In this document: positions 8,566 to 16,589 of the stretch, in pieces
Layout: every line of letters begins with the position of its first letter
Position numbering within the stretch: the stretch's first letter is position 1
Translations under genes and position numbers: made by a program
Source of the DNA: Pseudaeromonas sp038247115
Lineage (GTDB): Bacteria; Pseudomonadota; Gammaproteobacteria; Enterobacterales; Aeromonadaceae
Assembly (NCBI GenBank): GCA_038247115.1
Contig: JBBRVG010000029.1
Span: 1-41,808 of the forward strand
DNA length: 41,808 nucleotides
Reading direction: 5' to 3'
Notes under the pieces: generated by a model
What the model saw: only the letters and a program-made list of their open reading frames with translations
Databases searched by the model: none
Told to the model about the DNA's origin: nothing

Positions 8566-9442
8566 AACCTATCCGGAAATTCGCATCCCCTCACCGGTGA
8601 CCCAGACGTGGCTGGCCTATAAGGAAAATCCGGTCGCCATGGCCGCCTTGTGGGGCATGATGTGTCTGTTGTTGGTGGTGATCTTCGGACCATCCTTTGT
8701 CACCTACAATCCGCTGCAGCAAGACCCCAATGCGCTATTATTGCCGCCCTCCTGGGTCGCGCACGGCACTATCGTGCATTTTTTGGGTACTGACGATCTC
8801 GGTCGGGATCTGCTGACCCGACTGATCTACGGTGCCCGACTTACCTTCGGCAGTGCCGTGGTCGCGACCCTGATTGCCATGCTGTGCGGTTGTGCCGTCG
8901 GTCTGCTGGCGGGTATGAGCCGGGGGCTGAAGTCCAGTGTTCTGCACCATATGCTCGACACCCTGCTGTCCATCCCATCGCTGTTGCTGGCCATAGTGCT
9001 GGTCGCCGTGATGGGCCCAGGTCTGGATAATGCGGCGCTGGCCGTCACCCTGACCCTGACACCCCAGTTTATCCGCGCGACCTACAACGCGGTGAATGAC
9101 GAGCTGCAAAAAGAGTACATAGTCGCGGTGCGGCTGGATGGCTCGCCACCAATGCGCATTCTGCGACTGGCAATCTTGCCGAATATCGTCGACATCATAG
9201 TGGCGCAAACCACCCGCGCGCTATCCACGGCCATACTGGACATCAGTGCGGTTTGCTTTCTGGGGATTGGTGCTCAATCGCCGTCTCCGGAATGGGGAAC
9301 CATGCTGGCAGACGGCATGGATCTCATCTATATCGGCTCCTGGACTGTGACGTTGCCCGGTTTCGCCATCATCTTCAGTGTCCTGGTCACCAATCTGGTG
9401 GGCGATGGACTGCGTAGCGCGTTACAGAAGGGTATTGATTGA
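8549..9442 (+). CDS. sapC: SapC ABC transporter permease
   Basis: A 297-residue DppC/OppC-type permease. A cytoplasmic N-terminal tail is followed by a first helix (about 32-52), the signature FLGTDDLGRDLLTRLIYGAR, a group of helices, and the EAA-like coupling motif YIVAVRLDGSPPMRILRLAI. The length equals that of E. coli SapC to within a residue or so. Its start lies inside the 3' end of sapB with AAGGAAGGAAG just upstream, and its stop TGA shares one base with the sapD ATG. It is the second membrane subunit of the Sap transporter. Confidence 0.95.
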   Translation: MASKAKTYPEIRIPSPVTQTWLAYKENPVAMAALWGMMCLLLVVIFGPSFVTYNPLQQDPNALLLPPSWVAHGTIVHFLGTDDLGRDLLTRLIYGARLTFGSAVVATLIAMLCGCAVGLLAGMSRGLKSSVLHHMLDTLLSIPSLLLAIVLVAVMGPGLDNAALAVTLTLTPQFIRATYNAVNDELQKEYIVAVRLDGSPPMRILRLAILPNIVDIIVAQTTRALSTAILDISAVCFLGIGAQSPSPEWGTMLADGMDLIYIGSWTVTLPGFAIIFSVLVTNLVGDGLRSALQKGID

Positions 9443-10440
9443 TGCCATTGCTCGATATTCGCAACCTCACCATCGAAATCGATACCCCACAAGGTCGCGT
9501 CAAGGCCGTGGACCGCGTGAATCTGACCCTCAACGAGGGAGAGATCCGGGGTCTTGTGGGTGAATCAGGCTCTGGCAAGAGTCTGGTCGCCAAAGCCATC
9601 ATGGGGATGAAAAAAGAAAACTGGCGCATCACGGCGGATCGGATGCGGATCAACGACATCGACCTGATGAGTTTGAGCCCGCGTGAGCGGCGTAAAGTCA
9701 TTGGCCGAGATATTGCCATGATTTTTCAGGAACCACGCTCCTGTCTCGATCCCTCCATGCCGATCGGCGCCCAACTCATCGAGGTTATCCCGAGCCGGGT
9801 ATTCGAAGGCCATTGGTGGCAACGCCTGTTCTGGCGCAAGAAGCACGCCATCGGCTTGCTGCACCGGGTCGGAATCAAGGATCATAAAAAAGTCATGGCC
9901 GCCTTCCCCCACCAACTCTCCGAAGTGGTGTGTCAGAAGGTGATGATCGCCATGGCCATATCCATCAAACCCCGGTTGTTGGTTGCCGATGAGCCCATCA
10001 GTGCCATGGAATCCACCACTCAGGCGCAATTGCTGCGACTGCTGGATCGGATGAACCAGAACAACAACACCACCATATTGCTGATCAGTAACGATATCTC
10101 CACCATCGCCAATCTGACGGAGACCATTACCGTTATGTACTGCGGGCAGATGGTCGAGACCGGAAGCCGCGAGCAATTGCTGGCAACCCCTCATCACCCC
10201 TATACCAACGCCTTGTTGAATGCGATCCCCGACTTCAGTGGCCGTCTGCCCCATAAATCACGGCTCAATGCCCTACCAGGGGCTATACCGCCGTTGCAGC
10301 ATCTGCCGATCGGCTGCCGCCTGGGCCCACGCTGCCCCTATGCCCAGAAGTTATGTGTCCAGACGCCGCCCATCACCCGACTCAAAAATCAGCAATACAG
10401 CTGCCACTTCCCGCTGAATATGGAGGAAGCGAAAAAATGA
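9442..10440 (+). CDS. sapD: SapD ABC transporter ATP-binding protein with degenerate motifs
   Basis: A 332-residue OppD-type ATPase with the N-terminus MPLLDIRNLTIE shared with E. coli SapD. ATG at 9442 is preferred over the TTG one codon upstream. Walker A GESGSGKS (40-47), Q-loop Gln96 and Walker B LLVADEP (179-185, with Asp183 and Glu184) are intact. The ABC signature reads LSEVVCQ (159-165) rather than LSGGQ, and the H-loop position is Asn217 (LISND) where E. coli SapD has His. The C-terminus carries the oligopeptide-ATPase Cys motif (CRLGPRCPYAQKLC). SapD also supports Trk potassium uptake in E. coli. The ATPase may be weak or asymmetric. Confidence 0.94.
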   Translation: MPLLDIRNLTIEIDTPQGRVKAVDRVNLTLNEGEIRGLVGESGSGKSLVAKAIMGMKKENWRITADRMRINDIDLMSLSPRERRKVIGRDIAMIFQEPRSCLDPSMPIGAQLIEVIPSRVFEGHWWQRLFWRKKHAIGLLHRVGIKDHKKVMAAFPHQLSEVVCQKVMIAMAISIKPRLLVADEPISAMESTTQAQLLRLLDRMNQNNNTTILLISNDISTIANLTETITVMYCGQMVETGSREQLLATPHHPYTNALLNAIPDFSGRLPHKSRLNALPGAIPPLQHLPIGCRLGPRCPYAQKLCVQTPPITRLKNQQYSCHFPLNMEEAKK

Positions 10441-11222
10441 ATGCCGAGCCGCTGTTGCGCGTAACCAATATTGGTAAGAGCTTTATTGAACGTCATGGCC
10501 TGTTTCGCAAGGAGGCAGTGCGTGCCCTCGAACAGATCAGTTTTACTCTGGAGCCTGGTGAAACCCTGGCCCTGGTCGGCGAAGCCGGATCCGGCAAGAG
10601 CACGCTCGCCAAGATACTGGCGGGTGTGGTCGCCGCCAGCGAGGGGGAAATTCGCGTCGATGGCCAGCTGATAGCTCCCGATGATTATGAGCAGCGTTGC
10701 AAGCAGATCCGGATGATCTTTCAGGACCCTAATTCATCCTTGAATCCCAGATTGCGCATTGGCCGGATCCTGGAAGCCCCGCTGATGTTGAATACAGCCA
10801 TGACCCCCGAAGAGCGCGCCCATCAGGTGCAGGAAACCCTGCGCATGGTCGGCTTGCTGGCAGAACATGCGCTCTTCTACCCGCAGATGATCTCCTCAGG
10901 CCAGAAACAGCGCGTGGCCCTCGCCCGAGCTCTGATCATGAATCCGCGCATCATAGTGGCCGATGAAACCTTCTCGATGCTGGATCTCTCGGTGCGCTCC
11001 CAGATCATCAATCTGCTGCTGAAGTTGCAGCAAGAGCTGGGAATTGCCTATGTGATCGTGGCCAATGATCTCGGTCTGGTGCGCCATATCAGCGATAAGG
11101 TCATCATCATGCATCAGGGCAAGGTGGTTGAAAGCGGCGAGACTCAACAGGTCTTTGCCGCACCGCAGCATGAAGTGACCAAGCGGCTGATCCAGAGCTA
11201 TGGCCACGAATATCGGCGCTAA
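10437..11222 (+). CDS. sapF: SapF ABC transporter ATP-binding protein
   Basis: A 261-residue OppF-type ATPase, last gene of pspF-sapABCDF. The ATG at 10437 overlaps the sapD stop (ATGA) and has GGAGG about 11 nt upstream. Walker A GEAGSGKS (48-55), Q-loop Gln96, signature ISSGQKQ (152-158) and Walker B VADE (Asp176, Glu177) are present. The H-loop residue is Asn210 (VANDLGLV) where E. coli SapF has His (TQHLGMM). Because SapD has the same loss, neither nucleotide-binding site of the pair has the usual switch histidine. A strong bidirectional terminator follows. Confidence 0.95.
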   Translation: MNAEPLLRVTNIGKSFIERHGLFRKEAVRALEQISFTLEPGETLALVGEAGSGKSTLAKILAGVVAASEGEIRVDGQLIAPDDYEQRCKQIRMIFQDPNSSLNPRLRIGRILEAPLMLNTAMTPEERAHQVQETLRMVGLLAEHALFYPQMISSGQKQRVALARALIMNPRIIVADETFSMLDLSVRSQIINLLLKLQQELGIAYVIVANDLGLVRHISDKVIIMHQGKVVESGETQQVFAAPQHEVTKRLIQSYGHEYRR

Positions 11223-11303
11223 CCCCGGCAGCAGAGCCACAATCGGCCAATGCTATGAAAACGGAAAAAGCGGATCCGTAGCCAGGGAATCCCAAACACC
11301 CAT

Positions 11304-11334
11304 AAAAAACGCGCCTGTTGTAGGCGCGTTTTTT
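11304..11334. terminator. Bidirectional intrinsic terminator between sapF and gsk
   Basis: A GC stem CGCGCC/GGCGCG (11310-11315 and 11323-11328) with a 7-nt loop is flanked by six A on one side and six T on the other. It can therefore stop both the plus-strand sap operon and the minus-strand gsk transcript. Confidence 0.9.
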
Positions 11335-11370
11335 GTTATGGAAGCATGGGCATGGAACTCTGATAGCGGC

Positions 11371-12675
11371 TTACCGCTCCCAATACACCTCTTCCAGGCT
11401 GTCTTCACGCTCCGGCAATCCGCGCGATAGTCGTGGACTACTTTGCATCAGCACTTCATAGCTGACCCGGTTGGCATATTTGCACAGTTGGGAGAACGAG
11501 GAGTAACTCAAGAACGGCAACTGATGCTTGGCGGAATTGGGCGCCGCCTGCCGGTGATAGTGATTGGCCGCCATATCGTGTAACAACGCCGACAGAGCCC
11601 CATCGCCTGCCCCGTTGGTATTTTTAATGGCTTCCGGACCGCCCATGTACGGCGCTATGTGGGCAAAAACCCGCAATGGTTGCTGACAATCTTGCTGCAA
11701 CATGGGGCGACTGAACTCGTAACGATTGAACTCCGGGATAGTCCCCGGCAACAGGGGGTGGCTGGTTTCCCGCCTGGCTGCCTGTTCTGTGTATCCGGCC
11801 ATATAGAGCCCCTGGGCACCGGCGGTACATAGCACCAGATCTGCCCATTCCAGGGTCTGGTTAGAGGCCGCCAGCGGATCCGCCAGACCGGTCAATGCCT
11901 CGCCCTCATCTTCGTTCATGGCCACCACAGTGACGTACTGGCGGATAAAATCACGCCACCACTGGGGATCAGCATCAATCACAAAACGGGTGCCCAGGGT
12001 TAATACCACGGGGACACAATGCCGGGTCGCAAGCTCGACAGCTTTCATGGTAGCCGCCTTGATGGTATCGCTCTCTTCACCGCGCACCAGATAGGCGCTG
12101 ATGACCAGGGCCGAGGCGCCTGCCACCAGAGCTTCCGGTATATGCTCCGGGGTCAATCGGTTCATCATGCCCGCATTGATGCCGAAACTACGATCCCCAT
12201 CGTCGGAGATAAAGGTAAAGCAGCGACCAATGGGACCGGCAACCGGCTGCAAGTAGTTGAGATCAACTTTGGAGGAAGTGTTGCACAGGTAGCGATAGGC
12301 ATAGCCGCCCACTTCGATATTCCGGCTCATCACCCCAAGCAGAATGGACGCCGAGTCGCTCAGTACCGAGTAGTTGTGCAAGGTATTGCCAATGGTGCCG
12401 CCAGCAAACTGACTCTCGATGAGTTGGCGCGAGACAAGCTCGTGATACATGGCTTCGGCCGTCGCATCGCTCACCAACATCGAATGTCCCTTGCTCAGTC
12501 CATAGCGTTGCAGGAACTGGCTATCCACATGGGCCTCGATATCGACCAGAGTCTGATCGATACCTATGATGTACCCCGGGCTGCGCGCCGACAGAGGATT
12601 GACGGCCGACAGCAAGGGATCTCGCCGTCCGACCGGGAAGTAATGTTTGGATTTGCGCTGACCAGGAAATTTCAT
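11371..12675 (-). CDS. gsk: Inosine-guanosine kinase
   Basis: A 434-residue PfkB-family kinase, the same length as E. coli Gsk. The start at 12675 is set by the family N-terminus MKFPGQRKSKHYFPV; the open frame extends upstream but without similarity to Gsk. It phosphorylates inosine and guanosine to IMP and GMP in purine salvage. Visible motifs include IGIDQTLVDIEA near the N-terminus, FAGGTIGNTLHNYSVL, ALVISAYLVRG, and the PfkB signature NTNGAGDGALSALLHD, whose GAGD Asp is the catalytic base. No clear Shine-Dalgarno sequence is seen. It follows hemH on the same strand after a GAAA-loop hairpin. Confidence 0.97.
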   Translation of the reverse strand: MKFPGQRKSKHYFPVGRRDPLLSAVNPLSARSPGYIIGIDQTLVDIEAHVDSQFLQRYGLSKGHSMLVSDATAEAMYHELVSRQLIESQFAGGTIGNTLHNYSVLSDSASILLGVMSRNIEVGGYAYRYLCNTSSKVDLNYLQPVAGPIGRCFTFISDDGDRSFGINAGMMNRLTPEHIPEALVAGASALVISAYLVRGEESDTIKAATMKAVELATRHCVPVVLTLGTRFVIDADPQWWRDFIRQYVTVVAMNEDEGEALTGLADPLAASNQTLEWADLVLCTAGAQGLYMAGYTEQAARRETSHPLLPGTIPEFNRYEFSRPMLQQDCQQPLRVFAHIAPYMGGPEAIKNTNGAGDGALSALLHDMAANHYHRQAAPNSAKHQLPFLSYSSFSQLCKYANRVSYEVLMQSSPRLSRGLPEREDSLEEVYWER

Positions 12676-12754
12676 AATGAGTGCTGTAGGCGACACCAGA
12701 CCAGGACGAAAGGCCGCGGATACTAGCATATTCCCCAGCCTTGCATAGGGGGGA

Positions 12755-12774
12755 AAGGAGGCTTTCGCCTCCTT
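12755..12774 (-). terminator. GAAA-tetraloop hairpin between hemH and gsk
   Basis: On the minus strand an 8-bp perfect stem AAGGAGGC/GCCTCCTT closes on a GAAA loop just after the hemH stop. Only a short T run (then CCCCCC) follows, so it would be a weak terminator. It may instead be a processing or stabilising element that lets some transcription reach gsk. Confidence 0.55.
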
Positions 12775-12779
12775 GGGGA

Positions 12780-13748
12780 TCAGGCAAACCTTTGCGTGAT
12801 GAGCTGGGTCAATAAATGCACATGAGCCGGCTCGGCGTTCAGTGCCGGAATATAGTGATAGCGCTCTCCGCCCGCCTGTAAAAAGCTCTGTTTCCCCTCG
12901 ACCGCAATCTCCTCCAGCGTCTCCAGACAATCGGCGGCAAACGCCGGGCAGATGATATCCACTTGGTGTTGGCCAGAATGCGCCAGCTGGATCAACGTCT
13001 CATCGGTATAGGGTTGCACCCAGGGCTCGCGGCCGAAACGAGACTGGAACGAGACTCCCCATGCCTCAGCGTCCAGAGCCAACTCCTCGGCCACCAGGCG
13101 CGCTGTCGTCCGGCACTGCTGGGGATAGGGATCGCCCCGCTCGGCATAGCGCTCGGGGATGCCATGAAAGGAGAACAACAGATAACCCTGTCCATGCTGC
13201 TGCCAATGGTGTCGAATACTCTGGCTCAAGGCGGCAATGTAGAGCGGATGATCGTGATAGTCATCCAGAAATAGAGTGGTCGGGATCCTGTGTTCAGACG
13301 CCATAACCCGTGCCCAACCGTCAAAGATCGGCGCCGTGGTCGTCGAGGAATACTGCGGATACAGCGGCAGTATCACCACTTCCTCGACGCCCTGGGCCTG
13401 CAAGCGCGACCAGGCCGTCTGCAACGAGGGCTCGCCATAGCTCATCGCCAACTCGACCGGCACCCCATACCCGAGCCCCTGCAATGCTTCTTGCACCGCC
13501 GCTTGCTGTTGCCGCGAGATAACCATCAGCGGCGAGCCACCTGGTAGCCAGATCTGGGCATAGGCCTTGGCCACCCGCCGACTGCGTAGCGGCAGTATCA
13601 CGCCATGCAGTAGCGGCCACCACAACCAGCGCGGCACATCCACCACCCGACGGTCCGAGAGAAAGGCACGCAAGAATTCACGAACACCCTGCGCCGTCGC
13701 GCTGACAGGTGTCCCCAGATTAACCAGAATGACTCCGCGTTGTGGCAT
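12780..13748 (-). CDS. hemH: Ferrochelatase
   Basis: A 322-residue ferrochelatase that inserts Fe2+ into protoporphyrin IX, the last step of heme synthesis. It has the signature FSFHGIPERY with the metal-handling His195, an acidic partner around Glu276 in CLETLEEI, and the N-terminal VILVNLGTP strand. Length is typical (E. coli 320). AAGGAG lies 8 nt upstream of the ATG. It follows adk in the conserved adk-hemH-gsk order but is separated from adk by a strong terminator. Confidence 0.97.
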   Translation of the reverse strand: MPQRGVILVNLGTPVSATAQGVREFLRAFLSDRRVVDVPRWLWWPLLHGVILPLRSRRVAKAYAQIWLPGGSPLMVISRQQQAAVQEALQGLGYGVPVELAMSYGEPSLQTAWSRLQAQGVEEVVILPLYPQYSSTTTAPIFDGWARVMASEHRIPTTLFLDDYHDHPLYIAALSQSIRHHWQQHGQGYLLFSFHGIPERYAERGDPYPQQCRTTARLVAEELALDAEAWGVSFQSRFGREPWVQPYTDETLIQLAHSGQHQVDIICPAFAADCLETLEEIAVEGKQSFLQAGGERYHYIPALNAEPAHVHLLTQLITQRFA

Positions 13749-13766
13749 CTTGTCTCCTTAAAATGC

Positions 13767-13797
13767 AAAAGGCGCCCGTACCAATGATACGGGCGCC
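13767..13797 (-). terminator. Intrinsic terminator downstream of adk
   Basis: Reading the minus strand, a perfect 10-bp GC-rich stem (GGCGCCCGTA/TACGGGCGCC, 13771-13780 and 13788-13797) with a 7-nt loop is followed by TTTTGCATTTT. It lies 20 bp after the adk stop and just ahead of the hemH ribosome binding site, so hemH expression depends on read-through or a promoter within this short spacer. Confidence 0.88.
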
Positions 13798-13817
13798 CTG
13801 TGTCATGTGATCACAGC

Positions 13818-14462
13818 TCAGCCGAGGAGTTTGGCCAACTGCTGGCTAACCACATCAACGGCCTGGGTTCCATCCAGACGTTCGTAACGAGTACGAGCGG
13901 CTGCGGCCTCAGCCTTGTAATAGCCAACCAGCGGCTCGGTCTGCTGATGATAGATATCCAGACGCTTCCGCACCGTGGTTTCTTCATCATCAGCGCGGAT
14001 CACCAGATCTTCACCCGTGACATCATCCTTGCCGGTTTCTTTGGGCGGATTGAACACAACGTGATACACCCGGCCCGAGCCTGGATGCACGCGACGGCCG
14101 CTCATGCGCTTGACGATCTCTTCATCCGGCACATCAAATTCCAGCACAAAATCAACGACAACACCGGCCTCTTTCATCGCATCGGCTTGCGGGATAGTCC
14201 GCGGGAAGCCATCCAGCAAGAAACCTTTGACGCAATCTTCCTGGGCGATGCGCTCCTTGACCAGGCCAATGATGATGTCATCGGAGACCAGTTGTCCCTG
14301 ATCCATCACTTCCTTGGCTTTTAAACCCAGAGGGGTCCCCGCCTTGATAGCGGCTCGCAGCATGTCGCCCGTAGAAATCTGCGGAATGCCGTATCTATCC
14401 ATCAAAAACTGGGCTTGCGTACCCTTACCAGCGCCTGGAGCGCCCAGCAGAATAATGCGCAT
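13818..14462 (-). CDS. adk: Adenylate kinase
   Basis: A 214-residue long-form adenylate kinase, identical in length to E. coli Adk, catalysing ATP + AMP = 2 ADP. The start at 14462 gives MRIILLGAPGAGKGTQ, with the P-loop at 7-15. The NMP-binding region, the FLLDGFPRTIPQADAM motif, and a full LID domain (GRRVHPGSGRVYHVVFNPP) without zinc cysteines are present, as expected for a Gram-negative enzyme. A GGGGA element lies 8 nt upstream. It is only 54 bp downstream of the diguanylate cyclase gene with no terminator visible, so partial co-transcription is possible; a TTGACG -35-like hexamer lies in this gap. Confidence 0.98.
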   Translation of the reverse strand: MRIILLGAPGAGKGTQAQFLMDRYGIPQISTGDMLRAAIKAGTPLGLKAKEVMDQGQLVSDDIIIGLVKERIAQEDCVKGFLLDGFPRTIPQADAMKEAGVVVDFVLEFDVPDEEIVKRMSGRRVHPGSGRVYHVVFNPPKETGKDDVTGEDLVIRADDEETTVRKRLDIYHQQTEPLVGYYKAEAAAARTRYERLDGTQAVDVVSQQLAKLLG

Positions 14463-14516
14463 TATGTATCCCCTATGGTCCATGCAATTAACGTCAAAAA
14501 TCTTGAGAGGCGAAAA

Positions 14517-16589
14517 TTACACGCTTTCTCCTGAATGCTCAAGCATTTGCTCATGGCCCGAGCGCTTCCGCTCATAGTAAGCCTGCTTCTGTTGATACAT
14601 GGCTTTATCCGCCATCTTATACAGCAAGGAGAAGGGGGTATGCTTGCTATCGGCGTAACCGACACTGAAGCTGATGCCATGTTCACGCCCCGCCAGACTA
14701 GCCGGTTGGAACTGGGCTTCCTGCAGACGATTCAGTAATAAATCGTGACTGGCGACGGCATCGCCTTCCAGCAGGATGACGAACTCATCACCGCCAATCC
14801 GGTATAACGAACCGGGCAGATCCTTGAGGCAGTTCAATAAACGACTCGCCACAGTGCGCAGCAAGGCATCCCCTGCTTCGTGGCCCCGGGTATCGTTGAG
14901 ATCCTTGAGACCATTGACATCGATGAGGAATAATCCGGCTTCTTTGTCCAGCGAGGTTTCCAGACCCGCCATGGTCTGATCGAAGGCAATGCGGTTTCCC
15001 AGTCCGGTCAGGCCGTCGGTGCGAGCCCAGAAGGCCAGACGGTTCGTCAAAGCCCGGTTCTCGAGGAAACTACTGAGCTCGCGGGCAAACAACAACATGC
15101 CCTTGAGCTCTTCCTCACGCAGGCTCGGAGCCTGAAACAACAGCCAACCGCCACCAAATGGCGGCGGTAACGGCATGCTGTAAATACCGTCGTTGATATG
15201 ATAATCCGTACTCGACTCCTGTACCGGCAGCAAAGGTTCGCCGACAAAATCCGGATGGCGATAGGACATCACAGGCGAATTGGGAACCGTCAGCACCACC
15301 ATAAAGGGTACGCCCAGCTCGCAAGCCTGCACCCGTTTGATCACGGCGTTGAGAACTGCCTGATCCGGGCTTTCTGTGCTCAGCTCCTGGCGTAAATGGA
15401 TCACCTGGTTGTAGATGCGGTTGCTGATTTCGATGCGTTGCAGGATCAACGCCAGCTTATTGGTCCGCTCCTGGACCTTCTCTTCCAGACTATGATTCAG
15501 CTGGCTGAGCTCGTGCAGATAACGATCCTTCTCCTCGGCCAGATGGGCCAGATCGCGGTTGTTATGCTCCAGTGTTGTGAGCTGCTGGCGGATGCGGGCC
15601 TGCATATCGATCAGTAGACGTTCGGTGTGGGCAAATTCCCAAATTCGCGAGGTTGTTCCCTGCACCAGCTGTCCGGCCTCCATGCGCTGAATGATGCCAT
15701 ACAAGACGTTGAAAGCACGGAAGATAGGACGGGAAAACAACACAAACAGCACTATCATCACCAGCATGACCACGAGCTGGTAACTGATGAAGGGACGGAT
15801 CGCTTCGGTGACGGCCTGACTCATGCTTTCTGGCGAGCGGCTGACTTTGACATACAGATTGACGCTGGGAGAGTAATCTTTCTCGCCAATGATCAAGCGC
15901 AGACTCTGGCTGATCTGGCCTGCTTCATCCGGTGGTAACGCCACCCCGAGCTGAATGACAGAACTGTGCAATTTAGAAGAGGGGCTGACCTGTGCCAGCA
16001 TATTGCTAAATGGCACGACAGCGATGAGATAGCCCTGTAGCGAATCACTATTGCGCACTATGACGCTATTGATGATGGATATAAACACCAAAGCCCGGTG
16101 ATCATCGCCAGGAACCAGCTCCGGCGACTCGATCACCACCACCCGCCCTCCCGTCACACCGGATTCATAGGCGCGTCCCAGATTATGCACGACCTCCAGG
16201 ATCTCCCGGCTCTTCTCGACAGGCCGGATCTTGCCACCAAAGTTCTCCCGGACCCGGCCATCACGCGTCAGCAGATACAAGGAAGAAACCATGTTATAGC
16301 GGTTGGTAAATGACTCGAATCGTTCTCGTACCTGAGAGCTGTAGTAGAGACTGGAAACCCCCTTGATGATGGTTTCATGCCCGGTCAACAAGCGTAAACC
16401 GCTGGTGATGGCTCGCAGCTCATTATCCAGCTTCTCTTGGGTAACATGGACCTCGCTATCCAGCTGTGTCATCAAAGCCTGGGTCGCAAACTGCTTCAAG
16501 CCCTGATAGTGGATCACACTGAGCACCAGCAAGGGCACTATGATCATACAGAGCATCAAAACGATCAGAAACCGACTCAGTCGGATCAT
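14517..16589 (-). CDS. Membrane-bound diguanylate cyclase with periplasmic sensor and GAF-like domains
   Basis: A 690-residue protein. A first membrane helix (about 7-27), a large periplasmic region (28-267, Cache-like in size and layout), a second helix (268-288), a HAMP-like and heptad-rich linker (290-385), a GAF-like cytoplasmic region (about 400-510) and a C-terminal GGDEF domain (515-680) follow in order. The active-site motif RIGGDEF is intact (GGDEF 599-603), as is the upstream metal-site Asp557 (LFLIDVNGLKDLND). No RxxD inhibitory site precedes the motif, so product feedback may be absent. It should make c-di-GMP from two GTP. Its ATG overlaps the stop of the solute-binding protein gene by 4 nt, suggesting that protein delivers the signal. 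The ligand is unknown. Confidence 0.9.
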   Translation of the reverse strand: MIRLSRFLIVLMLCMIIVPLLVLSVIHYQGLKQFATQALMTQLDSEVHVTQEKLDNELRAITSGLRLLTGHETIIKGVSSLYYSSQVRERFESFTNRYNMVSSLYLLTRDGRVRENFGGKIRPVEKSREILEVVHNLGRAYESGVTGGRVVVIESPELVPGDDHRALVFISIINSVIVRNSDSLQGYLIAVVPFSNMLAQVSPSSKLHSSVIQLGVALPPDEAGQISQSLRLIIGEKDYSPSVNLYVKVSRSPESMSQAVTEAIRPFISYQLVVMLVMIVLFVLFSRPIFRAFNVLYGIIQRMEAGQLVQGTTSRIWEFAHTERLLIDMQARIRQQLTTLEHNNRDLAHLAEEKDRYLHELSQLNHSLEEKVQERTNKLALILQRIEISNRIYNQVIHLRQELSTESPDQAVLNAVIKRVQACELGVPFMVVLTVPNSPVMSYRHPDFVGEPLLPVQESSTDYHINDGIYSMPLPPPFGGGWLLFQAPSLREEELKGMLLFARELSSFLENRALTNRLAFWARTDGLTGLGNRIAFDQTMAGLETSLDKEAGLFLIDVNGLKDLNDTRGHEAGDALLRTVASRLLNCLKDLPGSLYRIGGDEFVILLEGDAVASHDLLLNRLQEAQFQPASLAGREHGISFSVGYADSKHTPFSLLYKMADKAMYQQKQAYYERKRSGHEQMLEHSGESV

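Noticed and set aside
12676..12930. N-terminal extension of gsk upstream of 12675
   Set aside because: The extra codons overlap the hemH 3' end and show no similarity to Gsk, whereas MKFPGQRKSKHYF at 12675 matches the family start and gives exactly 434 residues.
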